The notes: generated by a model not told the origin, from the sequence alone. A stretch of DNA of 14,562 nt from Clostridia bacterium (GCA_017558425.1 JAFYVD010000069.1:1-14562); one strand, 5' to 3'; counted from the first letter of the stretch, positions 1 through 7,021 are shown. Program-made: numbers and translations.

Positions 1-401
1 CGGCAGACCGTGCCGAATATCTTGGTGAGGCAGAAATGGTGAGTGCGGAAGCGGAGAAAAATGTTTCTGTGGCAGCCGAGGCAAAAACAGATGCCAGAAA
101 CAAAGCGATTGAACTGTTGGACGATATAATTGCAAACTCGTCTGCTGATGAGAAAGCCAAGGCATCCGCACTGGAACAGAAAACAAAAATTGCGCAGAAT
201 ATGGAAAAAGAAAGCATCTGCGAAGGAATTATAAATTCAAAAGGCGTTGGTGAGGCTGTGGTTTACATAGCGGATGACAGCGCTGTTGTGACGGTGAAAA
301 ATGACAAGCTTTCAAAAGAAGATGTTGCAAAAATCACTGATGTGATTCTGTCCAACACCGATATAACGGTGGAAAAAATAAAAGTGAGCAAAATGCAGTG
401 A
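1..401 (+). CDS. spoIIIAH: Stage III sporulation protein AH, C-terminal part (5' end outside window)
   Basis: SpoIIIAH of the mother cell pairs with forespore SpoIIQ to form the channel (feeding tube) between the two compartments during endospore formation. The frame is open to the left edge, so the gene is cut at its 5' end. It reads ADRAEYLGEAE before the first internal ATG at 36, and that leading stretch matches the family, so position 36 is not the true start. The visible 132 residues run from an Ala/Glu/Lys-rich, probably coiled linker into the ring-forming C-terminal domain (pattern KESICEGIINSKGVGEAVVY, then a TVKNDKLS strand and an acidic helix). The N-terminal membrane segment lies outside the window. 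In other genomes this is the last gene of the spoIIIA operon, and here too no same-strand gene follows; a hairpin at 462-501 ends the unit. The assignment rests on recognised sequence pattern, not on an alignment. Confidence 0.85.
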   Translation, partial: ADRAEYLGEAEMVSAEAEKNVSVAAEAKTDARNKAIELLDDIIANSSADEKAKASALEQKTKIAQNMEKESICEGIINSKGVGEAVVYIADDSAVVTVKNDKLSKEDVAKITDVILSNTDITVEKIKVSKMQ

Positions 402-461
402 GAGAGATTCTTCGCTTTGCTCAAATTGACATTGCGGGGAAAAGCGTATAAGAACAGAACG

Positions 462-501
462 AGGGGGCTGTAAAAAAACTACAAGTTTTTCACAGCCCCC
501 T
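462..501. terminator. Shared hairpin between convergent spoIIIAH and GH2 gene
   Basis: The left arm at 462-480 (GGGGGCTGT then an A-run and CT) pairs with 484-501 (AG, T-run, CACAGCCCCC) with one bulge and one mismatch. The loop is about 3 bases. The A/U tract lies inside the stem, and only a short T-run follows on the + strand. It sits between two converging genes and probably ends both transcripts. A near copy of its core lies at 10879-10911. Confidence 0.75.
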
Positions 502-507
502 TTAAGG

Positions 508-2229
508 TTATTCTTCGATTTTTGCTTTCTGAGAGTTTATTTCTTTGAAAATATTCATATCAAATTTGGGTTTTCTGTCGTAGGTATAAAGACCGTTTTT
601 CTCCTGCTCAATATCATAAAGCTGAGTGTAGCAGAAACCGAGCATTTTACTGTTTGACAAGAGTGCCTCGGTAAGACCTTTGTAGCGGGAGATGAATTCC
701 TCTTTTGTTTTGGGTGCATTGCCGTAGCCCCAGCTTTCAATATCACATTCCACATCCCATTTTATTCCGCCGTACTCGCTGCAGAAAACCGGTCCGCCGG
801 TATATTTCTGTCTGCCCGGATATAATGGGTTTCTTACAGTAGACTCGATAAGGATATCTTCCTCTTCAAGCTTTTTCATCTGTCCGGCAAAAGTATCGAC
901 ATCCTGAATATAATCGTGGAAATCGAAAATGTCGGTCGCCACATGGAAGTTACCGCTTGAATCTATGCAGGGACGGGTTGTATCCATAAGCTTGGTAGTT
1001 TTGTAAATCATTTCGAGTAGTTCGTCATTCTGTTTTCTGCCGTTAAAATCCCAGGTTTCGTTAAAAGGACACCAGCCGATAATTGCAGGGTGATTAAAAT
1101 CGCGCTCGATGGCTTCCTCCCATTCGCGGAGGTAGGTAGCAACCACATCGCCTCTGGAATGGTCAAATCCCCAGTTGGCATATTCTCCCCAGACCATATA
1201 GCCCATTTTATCGCAGTGGTATAAAAATCGGGGTTCAAACACTTTTTCGTGGAGCCTTGCGCCGTTGAAACCTGCGTCGAGCGAAATTTTGATGTCGTTA
1301 ATTAGTGCTTGGTCGGAGGGAGCTGTGTAAAGTCCGTCGGGGTAGTAGCCCTGATCGAGAACGATGCGCTGAAAAACGGTTTTGCCGTTGAGCAGGAATT
1401 TGTATCCGTCAAGACAAACGCTCCTGAGACCGAAATAGCTTTTTACCTTGTCGTCGCCATATGTCAGCTCAAGGTCGTAAAGTCTGCCTTTGCCAAGCTC
1501 CCAAAGATGGATTTCGGACAGGTCTATTGTAAGGTCGGCGTTATTTCCACAGTTAAAAGCAGATGCTTTTCCAACCACCTTGCCGTTATAAAAAGCTGTG
1601 GCGGTAAACCGGTCATTACCTGTTACAACGGCTTTTATATGCACTTTTCCGTTTGCTGCGTCGGGGTAATATTTAACGGAATTTATATGGGTCTGAGGCA
1701 CATATTCAAGCCAGACGGTCTGCCAGATTCCTGTTATTCGGGTATAAAAACAACTGTAAGAGTAATAGCTGTCAAATGCCTGTTTGCCGCTGGGATGTGT
1801 TACATCTTTTGTATCGTCAAGTGCGTGGATTACCACGGTGTTTTCGCCGGGGGTTATAAAGTCGCTAATGTCAAAGGAAAAAGAGGTATAACCGCCCTGA
1901 TGAGTTCCCACTTTTTTGCCGTTGATATAGAGGGTGGTAAAATAATCACATGCACCGATGTGAAGTATGATGCGGTCGGAGGTATCTTTAATATTAATGG
2001 TTCTTTTGTACCATACCGAGTTTAAAAAATCAATTTCGCCAATGCCCGAAAGCTTACTTTCGGGGCAGAAGGGAACTGTGATTTCGTGGCTGAAACGGTC
2101 TGCCTCGTAAAGCTTGCGGTCAATGCCGCTTGCGCTTTTGTCAATTTCAAATTCCCAGATGCCATTAAGGTTTTCAAAGGATTCGCGCTCAAACTGAGGG
2201 TTTGGATGCTCCGGTCTTGGAATGTTCAT
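508..2229 (-). CDS. Glycoside hydrolase family 2 protein (beta-galactosidase/beta-glucuronidase-like)
   Basis: This is probably a cytosolic exo-acting beta-glycosidase; no signal peptide is present. The 573 residues follow the GH2 order: a jelly-roll sugar-binding domain (about 1-175, opening with RPEHPNPQF and LNGIWEF), an immunoglobulin-like domain (about 180-270) and a TIM barrel (about 280-560). The family acid/base is seen in GWCPFNETWDF (Glu391) and the probable nucleophile in VFCSEYGG (Glu485). Barrel entry LDQGYYPDGLYTAPSD and GFNGARLHEKV are typical of the shorter GH2 proteins, much smaller than the roughly 1000-residue LacZ. The exact substrate (beta-galactoside, glucuronide, mannoside or other) cannot be told from the sequence. 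The start is supported by GGAGG 7 bases upstream. The gene is divergent from an AraC-type regulator, its likely controller, and lies near rhamnose genes, which makes a plant or host glycan substrate plausible (inference). Confidence 0.88.
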   Translation of the reverse strand: MNIPRPEHPNPQFERESFENLNGIWEFEIDKSASGIDRKLYEADRFSHEITVPFCPESKLSGIGEIDFLNSVWYKRTINIKDTSDRIILHIGACDYFTTLYINGKKVGTHQGGYTSFSFDISDFITPGENTVVIHALDDTKDVTHPSGKQAFDSYYSYSCFYTRITGIWQTVWLEYVPQTHINSVKYYPDAANGKVHIKAVVTGNDRFTATAFYNGKVVGKASAFNCGNNADLTIDLSEIHLWELGKGRLYDLELTYGDDKVKSYFGLRSVCLDGYKFLLNGKTVFQRIVLDQGYYPDGLYTAPSDQALINDIKISLDAGFNGARLHEKVFEPRFLYHCDKMGYMVWGEYANWGFDHSRGDVVATYLREWEEAIERDFNHPAIIGWCPFNETWDFNGRKQNDELLEMIYKTTKLMDTTRPCIDSSGNFHVATDIFDFHDYIQDVDTFAGQMKKLEEEDILIESTVRNPLYPGRQKYTGGPVFCSEYGGIKWDVECDIESWGYGNAPKTKEEFISRYKGLTEALLSNSKMLGFCYTQLYDIEQEKNGLYTYDRKPKFDMNIFKEINSQKAKIEE

Positions 2230-2247
2230 AATCTTTCCTCCAAAATA

Positions 2248-2276
2248 TTGATTTAATTATATTTTAATGATATAAT
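2248..2276 (+). promoter_or_regulatory. Predicted sigma-A promoter of the divergent AraC-type regulator
   Basis: TTGATT (2248-2253), a 17-base spacer and a perfect TATAAT (2271-2276). The predicted start near 2283 falls inside the palindrome at 2278-2290. The same TTGATT-17-TATAAT arrangement precedes the second AraC gene at 6453-6481. Confidence 0.7.
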
Positions 2277-2289
2277 AATTGTTAAACAA
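2261..2289 (-). promoter_or_regulatory. Predicted sigma-A promoter of the GH2 gene
   Basis: On the - strand, TTGTTT (2289-2284) is followed after 17 bases by TAAAAT (2266-2261). The expected start near 2254 gives a leader of about 25 bases containing the GGAGG site. The -35 box lies inside the palindrome at 2278-2290. Confidence 0.6.
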
Positions 2290-2290
2290 T
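2278..2290. promoter_or_regulatory. Palindromic candidate operator ATTGTTAAACAAT
   Basis: This is a perfect inverted repeat with 6-base arms (ATTGTT / AACAAT) and a single central base. It covers the -35 box of the GH2 promoter and the predicted transcription start of the regulator promoter, a position from which one bound protein could affect both. AraC proteins usually bind direct repeats, so the binding partner is uncertain. The sequence is AT-rich and a chance palindrome is possible. Confidence 0.4.
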
Positions 2291-2324
2291 AGATTATTTT
2301 AACAAAAAAGTAAGGAATATGAAC

Positions 2325-3113
2325 ATGTATGAGGATTTTATAAATATTCAGGTTTTTGATAAAAATATGCCTTTGTCGGTTGACCTTGCGGGAATTTCTT
2401 ATTGTGACGGGAGCTACCGGATAGAAAGGAAAAAGACAGAAATTTTATGTGTGGAATATGTAATTGCCGGGGGCGGAACGGTAAAAACAAGGGGTAAAAC
2501 CTTTTATCCGAAGGCGGGCGATACATATCTCCTTATTCCGGGAGAAGACCATATTTACTATTCGGACAGCGAAAATCTATGGGTGAAAATTTGGATAAAT
2601 GCATCAGGCAGATTAATTGAGCCGATAATTGATATTTATGGGCTGAGAGACAACACGGTTTTTAATTGTAACAGCAGGCAATATATAGAAAAAATACATA
2701 AGCTTGTGGGAAACAAGGAATTGTCTTCAAACGAAATTGCAGATAAGGCAGCTATATATTTTCATGAACTGATGCAGTTTTTATCAGCGTATAAAGATAA
2801 GAAAGAATATGGACCGGCACAGATAATAAAGGAGTATATTGACAAAAGTATTTATTCTCCGTTAACCATTGATGAGCTTTCCGGATTGATTTATAAAAGT
2901 CCGGCGCAGACCATACGGATTTTTAAAAAGCAGTATGGCTTGACGCCTTATGATTATTATATGGAAGGCCGTATGAAAAAGGCGGTGCAGATGCTCGAAA
3001 GTACAAGCTATTCAGTCAAGGAAATCGCGTTCCGCCTGGGATTTGGAGACGAACATTATTTTTCGGGCATATTTAAGAAAAAGACAGGAAAAAAACCGAC
3101 GGACTACAGGTAG
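2325..3113 (+). CDS. AraC-family transcriptional regulator (divergent from GH2 gene)
   Basis: This is a one-component sugar-responsive regulator. With the start used here it has 262 residues: an N-terminal cupin-like ligand/dimer domain (about 1-120, with GRGK-like strand KTRGKTFYPKAGDTYLLIPGE), a helical linker, and a C-terminal double helix-turn-helix (about 165-262). The second helix-turn-helix has the family signature: VKEIAFRLGF, HYFSGIFKKKTGKKPTDYR. An ATG at 2319 is possible, but the AAGGA site at 2312-2316 is only 2 bases from it and 8 bases from the ATG at 2325, so the latter is preferred. The divergent arrangement with the GH2 gene suggests it controls that gene and perhaps itself. 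The last codons and the TAG stop lie inside the terminator hairpin at 3093-3124. The ligand is unknown. Confidence 0.88.
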   Translation: MYEDFINIQVFDKNMPLSVDLAGISYCDGSYRIERKKTEILCVEYVIAGGGTVKTRGKTFYPKAGDTYLLIPGEDHIYYSDSENLWVKIWINASGRLIEPIIDIYGLRDNTVFNCNSRQYIEKIHKLVGNKELSSNEIADKAAIYFHELMQFLSAYKDKKEYGPAQIIKEYIDKSIYSPLTIDELSGLIYKSPAQTIRIFKKQYGLTPYDYYMEGRMKKAVQMLESTSYSVKEIAFRLGFGDEHYFSGIFKKKTGKKPTDYR

Positions 3114-3124
3114 TCCGTCGGTTT
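3093..3124. terminator. Bidirectional terminator overlapping the regulator's stop codon
   Basis: A perfect 14-base-pair stem (3093-3106 with 3111-3124) has the loop CAGG. It is followed by GAATTTTTATTTT on the + strand and by a T-run on the - strand. It ends both the regulator (+) and the aldolase gene (-). The TAG stop of the regulator is the first triplet of the right arm. Confidence 0.9.
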
Positions 3125-3130
3125 GAATTT

Positions 3131-4210
3131 TTATTTTCCTGCGAGGGATTTACGATATTTTTCACTTTCCCAGTTGGCGATGAAGTTTTTGGCAGCTTCG
3201 CCCATTGAAGAGAGGGTATATCCGCTTTTTGAAATGTTTTCTGATATAAACAAAACTGCAGTGATGGTTTCTGTTATGGTGAGCGCTTTCTTCTCGTTCA
3301 TTTTAAGAACAAGGCTACCATTTGAAATATCCATTGAACATTCGCCGTCTTCAAGTTCTGCTTTGTTTTCAAAAAGTGAACCGATTAAAAATACCATCTG
3401 GTCAGGGTAAAGGGGGCTTTCAAGAAGTGTTTTTACGGGATATTTGCCTGTTTTTAAAACTTCTGCCATATAGGGCACGTCAGCTTCAATAAGGCCGTTT
3501 GAACCTGTTTTAACAGATACTTTGGGGAATGATGTTCCTGTGAGAGAAAAGGCTTTTGCAAGGCGTTCGTTTGCATCTGCGTGGATGTCTAAAACTTCGT
3601 CTGCATTGTCGCCGTGAACTATTATACCGTGATTCTGCATAAGGATAACAGCAGGTTCTTTACCCGTTTTTTCTTTTACACGATTAAGCTCTGCGAGGAT
3701 TGCAAAAGTAAGATTTGCACCGGGGTCGGTATAAGGCACGCTGCCCCAGCTGTAGTCTGCATCAGCAAAAGCTTTTTCGGCAATTTCGTTCATTTCGTGA
3801 GAACAGCAGCAAAGGTTTGCATAAACGCTGTGAGTGTGGCACACAAATTTTTTGAGGATTGAGTGGAAACCCGCTTCAACAGACGGACGAAGGGGGTTCA
3901 TACCATCTAAAACAACTGTGTTTTCTTTTGCGCAAGCAGCGCCTTCTTTTTCAACGTCTGCAAGATTTTCGGGTTTGTTGTTGTAATAGAAATTCTGCAA
4001 ACCATCCATATTTATAAGCGCGTATGCGTTGTCAGGAGTGATGTCTGCGAGGCAGAATCCGGATGCTTTGATTGCCATAAGTCCGCCCGAAAGTTTTACG
4101 GAAGTATTTCCGCCGCCGCCCTGGACATAATCGGCACGGCTGCCTGCTTTTTTCGACATTTCGGAAAATGCCATAAGATCAGTTTTGTTATTTTCTATAA
4201 AAGCTTTCAT
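3131..4210 (-). CDS. Class II aldolase/adducin-family protein, probable rhamnulose-1-phosphate aldolase
   Basis: The likely reaction is cleavage of L-rhamnulose 1-phosphate to dihydroxyacetone phosphate and L-lactaldehyde, in the cytosol. The 359 residues show a class II aldolase domain (about 10-225) with a GGGGNTSVK phosphate-binding loop (31-39), RPSVEAGFH (Glu112, the place of the catalytic Glu), the zinc motif CHTHSVYANL (His125, His127) and QNHGIIVHG (His194, third zinc ligand). About 130 further residues at the C-terminus are absent from the compact FucA/RhaD enzymes. The N-terminal motifs resemble the aldolase half of the long Bacillus-type bifunctional aldolase/dehydrogenase, but the dehydrogenase half is missing. 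The gene follows rhaA after 14 bases, with AGGAG 7 bases before the ATG, so the two are an operon. Substrate assignment rests on this context; fuculose or another sugar phosphate remains possible. Confidence 0.8.
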   Translation of the reverse strand: MKAFIENNKTDLMAFSEMSKKAGSRADYVQGGGGNTSVKLSGGLMAIKASGFCLADITPDNAYALINMDGLQNFYYNNKPENLADVEKEGAACAKENTVVLDGMNPLRPSVEAGFHSILKKFVCHTHSVYANLCCCSHEMNEIAEKAFADADYSWGSVPYTDPGANLTFAILAELNRVKEKTGKEPAVILMQNHGIIVHGDNADEVLDIHADANERLAKAFSLTGTSFPKVSVKTGSNGLIEADVPYMAEVLKTGKYPVKTLLESPLYPDQMVFLIGSLFENKAELEDGECSMDISNGSLVLKMNEKKALTITETITAVLFISENISKSGYTLSSMGEAAKNFIANWESEKYRKSLAGK

Positions 4211-4224
4211 TTTATTTCTCCTGT

Positions 4225-5451
4225 TTATCTGTTTAACAATACATTTTTTTCATATTCTTTGACTTCTGTAAAGTAGTCGGAAGGTACATTCTCGCGGCGG
4301 AGATATTCTTCCCAGATGTCGCCGAAAGGCATTGTTTTCATTTCTTCTGTAAGAACCATCAGCGCTGTGGAATTGCTTTCGTCCTGAAGAGTTTTCATTT
4401 TTTCTGCAGGGAGAAGGAGAGCGTACAAAAGTGCTTTCTGAACACTTCTGAGACCTGTTACCCATGCGGAAATTCTGTTGATGGAGGCATCAAAGTAGTC
4501 GGTTGCCAGAAATACTCTGTCAAGAGCATCGGCAAATACGATTTCTTTTGCGATTTCTTTTGTTTCGTCATCCAAAATAACCACGTGGTCACTGTCCCAA
4601 CGAACGCCTCTTGTAATGTGAAGGGCAATTTTTTCACTGAAAAGCAGTGTGGAAGAAATTTTATCCGACACAACTTCTGTCGGATGATAGTGTCCGTTGT
4701 CCATAAGGGGAGTGATGCCTTTTTCTGCAACATAGTTTGAGCAGAATTCGGCAGAGCCTACAGTATAGGATTCAAGACCGATACCGAAAACCTTGGATTC
4801 GAGTGTTATGTAAACCTTTGATTTATCGTAGGGGATTGACAGAATTTCGTCCAGCGATTTTTTAAATCTCATTCTGGGACCGAGACGGTCTGCGGGAATG
4901 TCCTTATAGCCGTCGGGAATCCAAATGTTCATAACACAGGGAATTCCTGTCTGTTCAGCGAAATACTGAGAAATTTCAATACAACGTTTGCCGTGTTCAA
5001 CCCAGAATTTACGGACATTTTCGTCGGGAGAAGAAAGTGTCAGGTCATTTTTCACCATAGGATGAGAGAAAAATGTGGGGTTGAAATCTATACCCATATT
5101 TCTGTCTTTGGCAAATTTCAGCCAGCCTGCAAAATCGTCGGGAGTCATTTTATCACGGTCGTTTTTGCCGAGGCTGTAGCAAGCGTGAAGATTGAGTTTT
5201 TTCTTGCCGGGAACAAGGGAGAAAACCTTGTCAAGGTCTGCCATAAGTTCGTCGGGAGTTCTTGCTCTGCCGGGGTAGTTGCCTGTTACGCTGATACCAC
5301 CCGACAGGCTGTCTGCCCCGTCAAAACCGATAACGTCGTCGCCTTGCCAGCAATGTACCGAAATGGACACGCTTTTCAACTTTTCGATAGCAGCATCGGT
5401 GTCAATTCCGAGCTTGCCGTATATTTCCTTTGAAGATTCATATCTGTTCAT
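4225..5451 (-). CDS. rhaA: L-rhamnose isomerase
   Basis: It interconverts L-rhamnose and L-rhamnulose in the cytosol, the first step of rhamnose catabolism. With the start chosen here it has 408 residues, close to the 419 of the E. coli enzyme. The metal ligands are all present with a constant offset of 16 from E. coli numbering: Glu218 (TLESK), Asp251 and His254 (MDNGHYH), His278, Asp286 and Asp288 (HITRGVRWDSDH) and Asp318 (ATDYFD). An ATG at 5472 would add seven residues, but it overlaps the TATAAT box, while GAGGTG sits 6 bases before the ATG at 5451; the latter is the start. The gene is first in an operon with the class II aldolase. An AraC-type gene directly upstream on the same strand is its likely regulator. 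No rhamnulokinase gene is found next to it. Confidence 0.96.
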   Translation of the reverse strand: MNRYESSKEIYGKLGIDTDAAIEKLKSVSISVHCWQGDDVIGFDGADSLSGGISVTGNYPGRARTPDELMADLDKVFSLVPGKKKLNLHACYSLGKNDRDKMTPDDFAGWLKFAKDRNMGIDFNPTFFSHPMVKNDLTLSSPDENVRKFWVEHGKRCIEISQYFAEQTGIPCVMNIWIPDGYKDIPADRLGPRMRFKKSLDEILSIPYDKSKVYITLESKVFGIGLESYTVGSAEFCSNYVAEKGITPLMDNGHYHPTEVVSDKISSTLLFSEKIALHITRGVRWDSDHVVILDDETKEIAKEIVFADALDRVFLATDYFDASINRISAWVTGLRSVQKALLYALLLPAEKMKTLQDESNSTALMVLTEEMKTMPFGDIWEEYLRRENVPSDYFTEVKEYEKNVLLNR

Positions 5452-5470
5452 ATATATCACCTCTTTTAAC

Positions 5471-5500
5471 ATTATAACACAAGGTTATATAAAAAGTAAA
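5471..5500 (-). promoter_or_regulatory. Predicted promoter of the rhaA-aldolase operon
   Basis: On the - strand, TTTACT (5500-5495), an 18-base spacer and TATAAT (5476-5471). The expected start near 5464 leaves a leader of only about 13 bases, with the GAGGTG site at its very beginning. The weak -35 box suggests dependence on an activator, consistent with the neighbouring AraC gene. It directly follows the terminator of that gene. Confidence 0.5.
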
Positions 5501-5528
5501 GGACACTTTTTGACCAAAAAGTGTCCTT
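5499..5528 (-). terminator. Terminator of the upstream AraC gene
   Basis: A perfect 13-base-pair stem AAGGACACTTTTT / AAAAAGTGTCCTT with a 4-base loop begins 7 bases after the AraC stop at 5535. On the - strand it is followed by TTACTTTTTATAT. It separates the regulator from the rhaA promoter. Confidence 0.85.
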
Positions 5529-5534
5529 ATTTGA

Positions 5535-6431
5535 TTATGGGAGCATACGGTATTTATGTGGAGACATTCCAAAATATCGGGCAAAAAGTCTGTGGAAATA
5601 ACTGATGTTGTTATAGCCGACCCTGACGGCAATGTCCGAAACATTCATATCGGTGTTGCGGAGCAAAAAGCAAGCTTCGGACAGACGTTTTTCCTGAACA
5701 AGGTCGGTATATGTTTTGCCTGTCCGCATTTTGATTTCGCGTGAAAGCCAGCTGAAGTCGTAATGAAGAGTTTCTGAGATATATGAAAGACTGCCGTCTT
5801 TATAATTTTCGTCAATATATGCCAACACATGCTCAACGGCTTCGCCGGATGTATTGCGGCTTTTTATCAGAGTGGTGAGAAGAAGTCCGAGCGTGAGACG
5901 GCATTGCTTAATGCTGCGAGGAGCATCGCCCAGCAATAGCCAGATAAGATTTTCAGCAAGGTTGTGCACGGGAAGAAGTTCGGGGACAGAAAAATGCAGA
6001 TATTCAGAAAATGATGGAAGGCTTATTGAAAAGGTGTTGATGGTTTCCTCAAAAAAGTCGCTGCGCACAATAAAGTTAACGGCGATATCATTTTTGCCGG
6101 CAGGGAGAATCTCCTGCATTGTACCGCTTTTCATAATAAGGAAGTCGCCTTCGCCAAGCAACAAAGTTTTGCCGTCAATGATGTGGGTGGTGTGTCCGCT
6201 GCACATATAAACGATTTCAATAAAATCGTGACTGTGTGCGGGAAAATGCACAAATCTTGTATGAGGTCGCATTGCAATAGGCGTGCCGGAAGGCAGAAAT
6301 TTACTGCAACTAACAACATTGTCGGCAGAAATCATATAAAAGTTGCGGTCGATATCTTTGCTTCCGTTTAAAATATTCTGTTCTTCTTTTGTTATAATTG
6401 AGAGTTTGTTTAAAATTTCATTTTTTAGCAT
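5535..6431 (-). CDS. AraC-family transcriptional regulator, probable rhamnose-operon regulator
   Basis: The 298 residues contain a cupin sensor domain (about 55-125: HFPAHSHDFIEIVYMCSG, then an IIDGKTLLLGEGDFLIM strand pair) and a C-terminal double helix-turn-helix (about 200-297) with the family signature VSDIAVRVGYNNISYFHRLF and GMSPHKYR. It is encoded just upstream of, and on the same strand as, rhaA and the aldolase, so it probably senses rhamnose or a related sugar and activates that operon (inference from position). It has its own promoter (6453-6481) and its own terminator (5499-5528), so it is a separate unit. The start is supported by GGGGTG about 6 bases upstream. It is not closely similar by eye to the other AraC protein in the window, and their sensor domains differ in sequence. 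Confidence 0.88.
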   Translation of the reverse strand: MLKNEILNKLSIITKEEQNILNGSKDIDRNFYMISADNVVSCSKFLPSGTPIAMRPHTRFVHFPAHSHDFIEIVYMCSGHTTHIIDGKTLLLGEGDFLIMKSGTMQEILPAGKNDIAVNFIVRSDFFEETINTFSISLPSFSEYLHFSVPELLPVHNLAENLIWLLLGDAPRSIKQCRLTLGLLLTTLIKSRNTSGEAVEHVLAYIDENYKDGSLSYISETLHYDFSWLSREIKMRTGKTYTDLVQEKRLSEACFLLRNTDMNVSDIAVRVGYNNISYFHRLFARYFGMSPHKYRMLP

Positions 6432-6452
6432 AAATTCACCCCGGATAAATAT

Positions 6453-6481
6453 ATTATAATGAAAAATCTTTTTTAAATCAA
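6453..6481 (-). promoter_or_regulatory. Predicted sigma-A promoter of the second AraC gene
   Basis: On the - strand, TTGATT (6481-6476), a 17-base spacer and a perfect TATAAT (6458-6453). The start of translation is 22 bases downstream of the -10 box. No equally good promoter was found for the divergent tspO gene in the same 87-base gap. Confidence 0.7.
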
Positions 6482-6518
6482 GGCTTTTGGGACAAAATAT
6501 ATTTATGAGGTGATATAT

Positions 6519-6995
6519 ATGTGGAAAAAAATAAAACCCTATGTAGTATCAATTTTAATTGCACTGGCTGTGGGAGGACTTTCGGCATGGCTGACAAAGG
6601 ACAGTATGGAGATTTACGGAAACATAAACCTGCCTGCACTTGCTCCTCCGGCGTGGCTTTTCCCGATAGTGTGGGGAATATTGTTTGTTCTTATGGGCAT
6701 AAGTGCGGCTCTTGTGTACACAGATAAAAATGCCATTCCTGCGGTTAAGGCATCGGCGCTGAAGTATTATGCACTTCAGCTTATCTTCAATTTTTTCTGG
6801 ACGCTTATTTTCTTCAATCTGCGAAACTGGCTGTTTGCATTTGTATGGCTGGTGGTTTTGTGGCTGCTTATCATCATTATGATAGTAAAATTTTATCGCA
6901 CCAGACATATTGCGGGAACACTTCAGATTCCATATCTTTTGTGGGTGACATTTGCAGGATATCTTAACTTTATGATTTATCTTCTAAACAAATAA
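6519..6995 (+). CDS. tspO: TspO/MBR family membrane protein (tryptophan-rich sensory protein)
   Basis: TspO proteins are five-helix membrane proteins that bind porphyrins and related ligands and are linked to stress or tetrapyrrole handling; their precise role in Clostridia is unclear. The 158 residues contain five hydrophobic segments (about 7-25, 46-67, 80-99, 103-124 and 133-155). Family motifs are present: PPAWLFPIVWGILFVLMG (43-60), QLIFNFFWTLIFF (87-99) and PYLLWVTFAGYLN (138-150). The protein is rich in Trp, as expected. A GTG at 6510 is in frame, but it is part of the AGGTG ribosome site at 6508-6512, which is 6 bases before the ATG at 6519, so 6519 is the start. It is divergent from an AraC gene and convergent with the symporter gene; neither neighbour explains its function. 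Confidence 0.93.
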   Translation: MWKKIKPYVVSILIALAVGGLSAWLTKDSMEIYGNINLPALAPPAWLFPIVWGILFVLMGISAALVYTDKNAIPAVKASALKYYALQLIFNFFWTLIFFNLRNWLFAFVWLVVLWLLIIIMIVKFYRTRHIAGTLQIPYLLWVTFAGYLNFMIYLLNK

Positions 6996-7019
6996 AAAGG
7001 GACCGCGCGGTCCCTTTTT
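6994..7019. terminator. Bidirectional terminator between tspO and the symporter gene
   Basis: A perfect 26-base palindrome, AAAAAGGGACC-GCGC-GGTCCCTTTTT with flanking symmetry, gives a U-run on either strand. The tspO stop codon overlaps its first bases and the symporter stop is at 7022. Confidence 0.92.
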
Positions 7020-7021
7020 GT

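Noticed and set aside
36..401. Start of spoIIIAH at the first ATG in the window
   Set aside because: The frame stays open to the left edge and its residues before that ATG match the family, so the gene is truncated by the window.
1309..2025. A 238-codon open frame on the + strand inside the GH2 gene
   Set aside because: Antisense to a recognised GH2 protein and without domain motifs or initiation signals.
5499..5528. The 13-base-pair inverted repeat read as an operator for rhaA
   Set aside because: It directly follows the AraC stop codon and is followed by a U-rich run on that strand, so a terminator explains it better; a double role cannot be excluded.
6510..6518. GTG start for tspO at 6510
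   Set aside because: This GTG is itself part of the AGGTG ribosome site serving the ATG at 6519.
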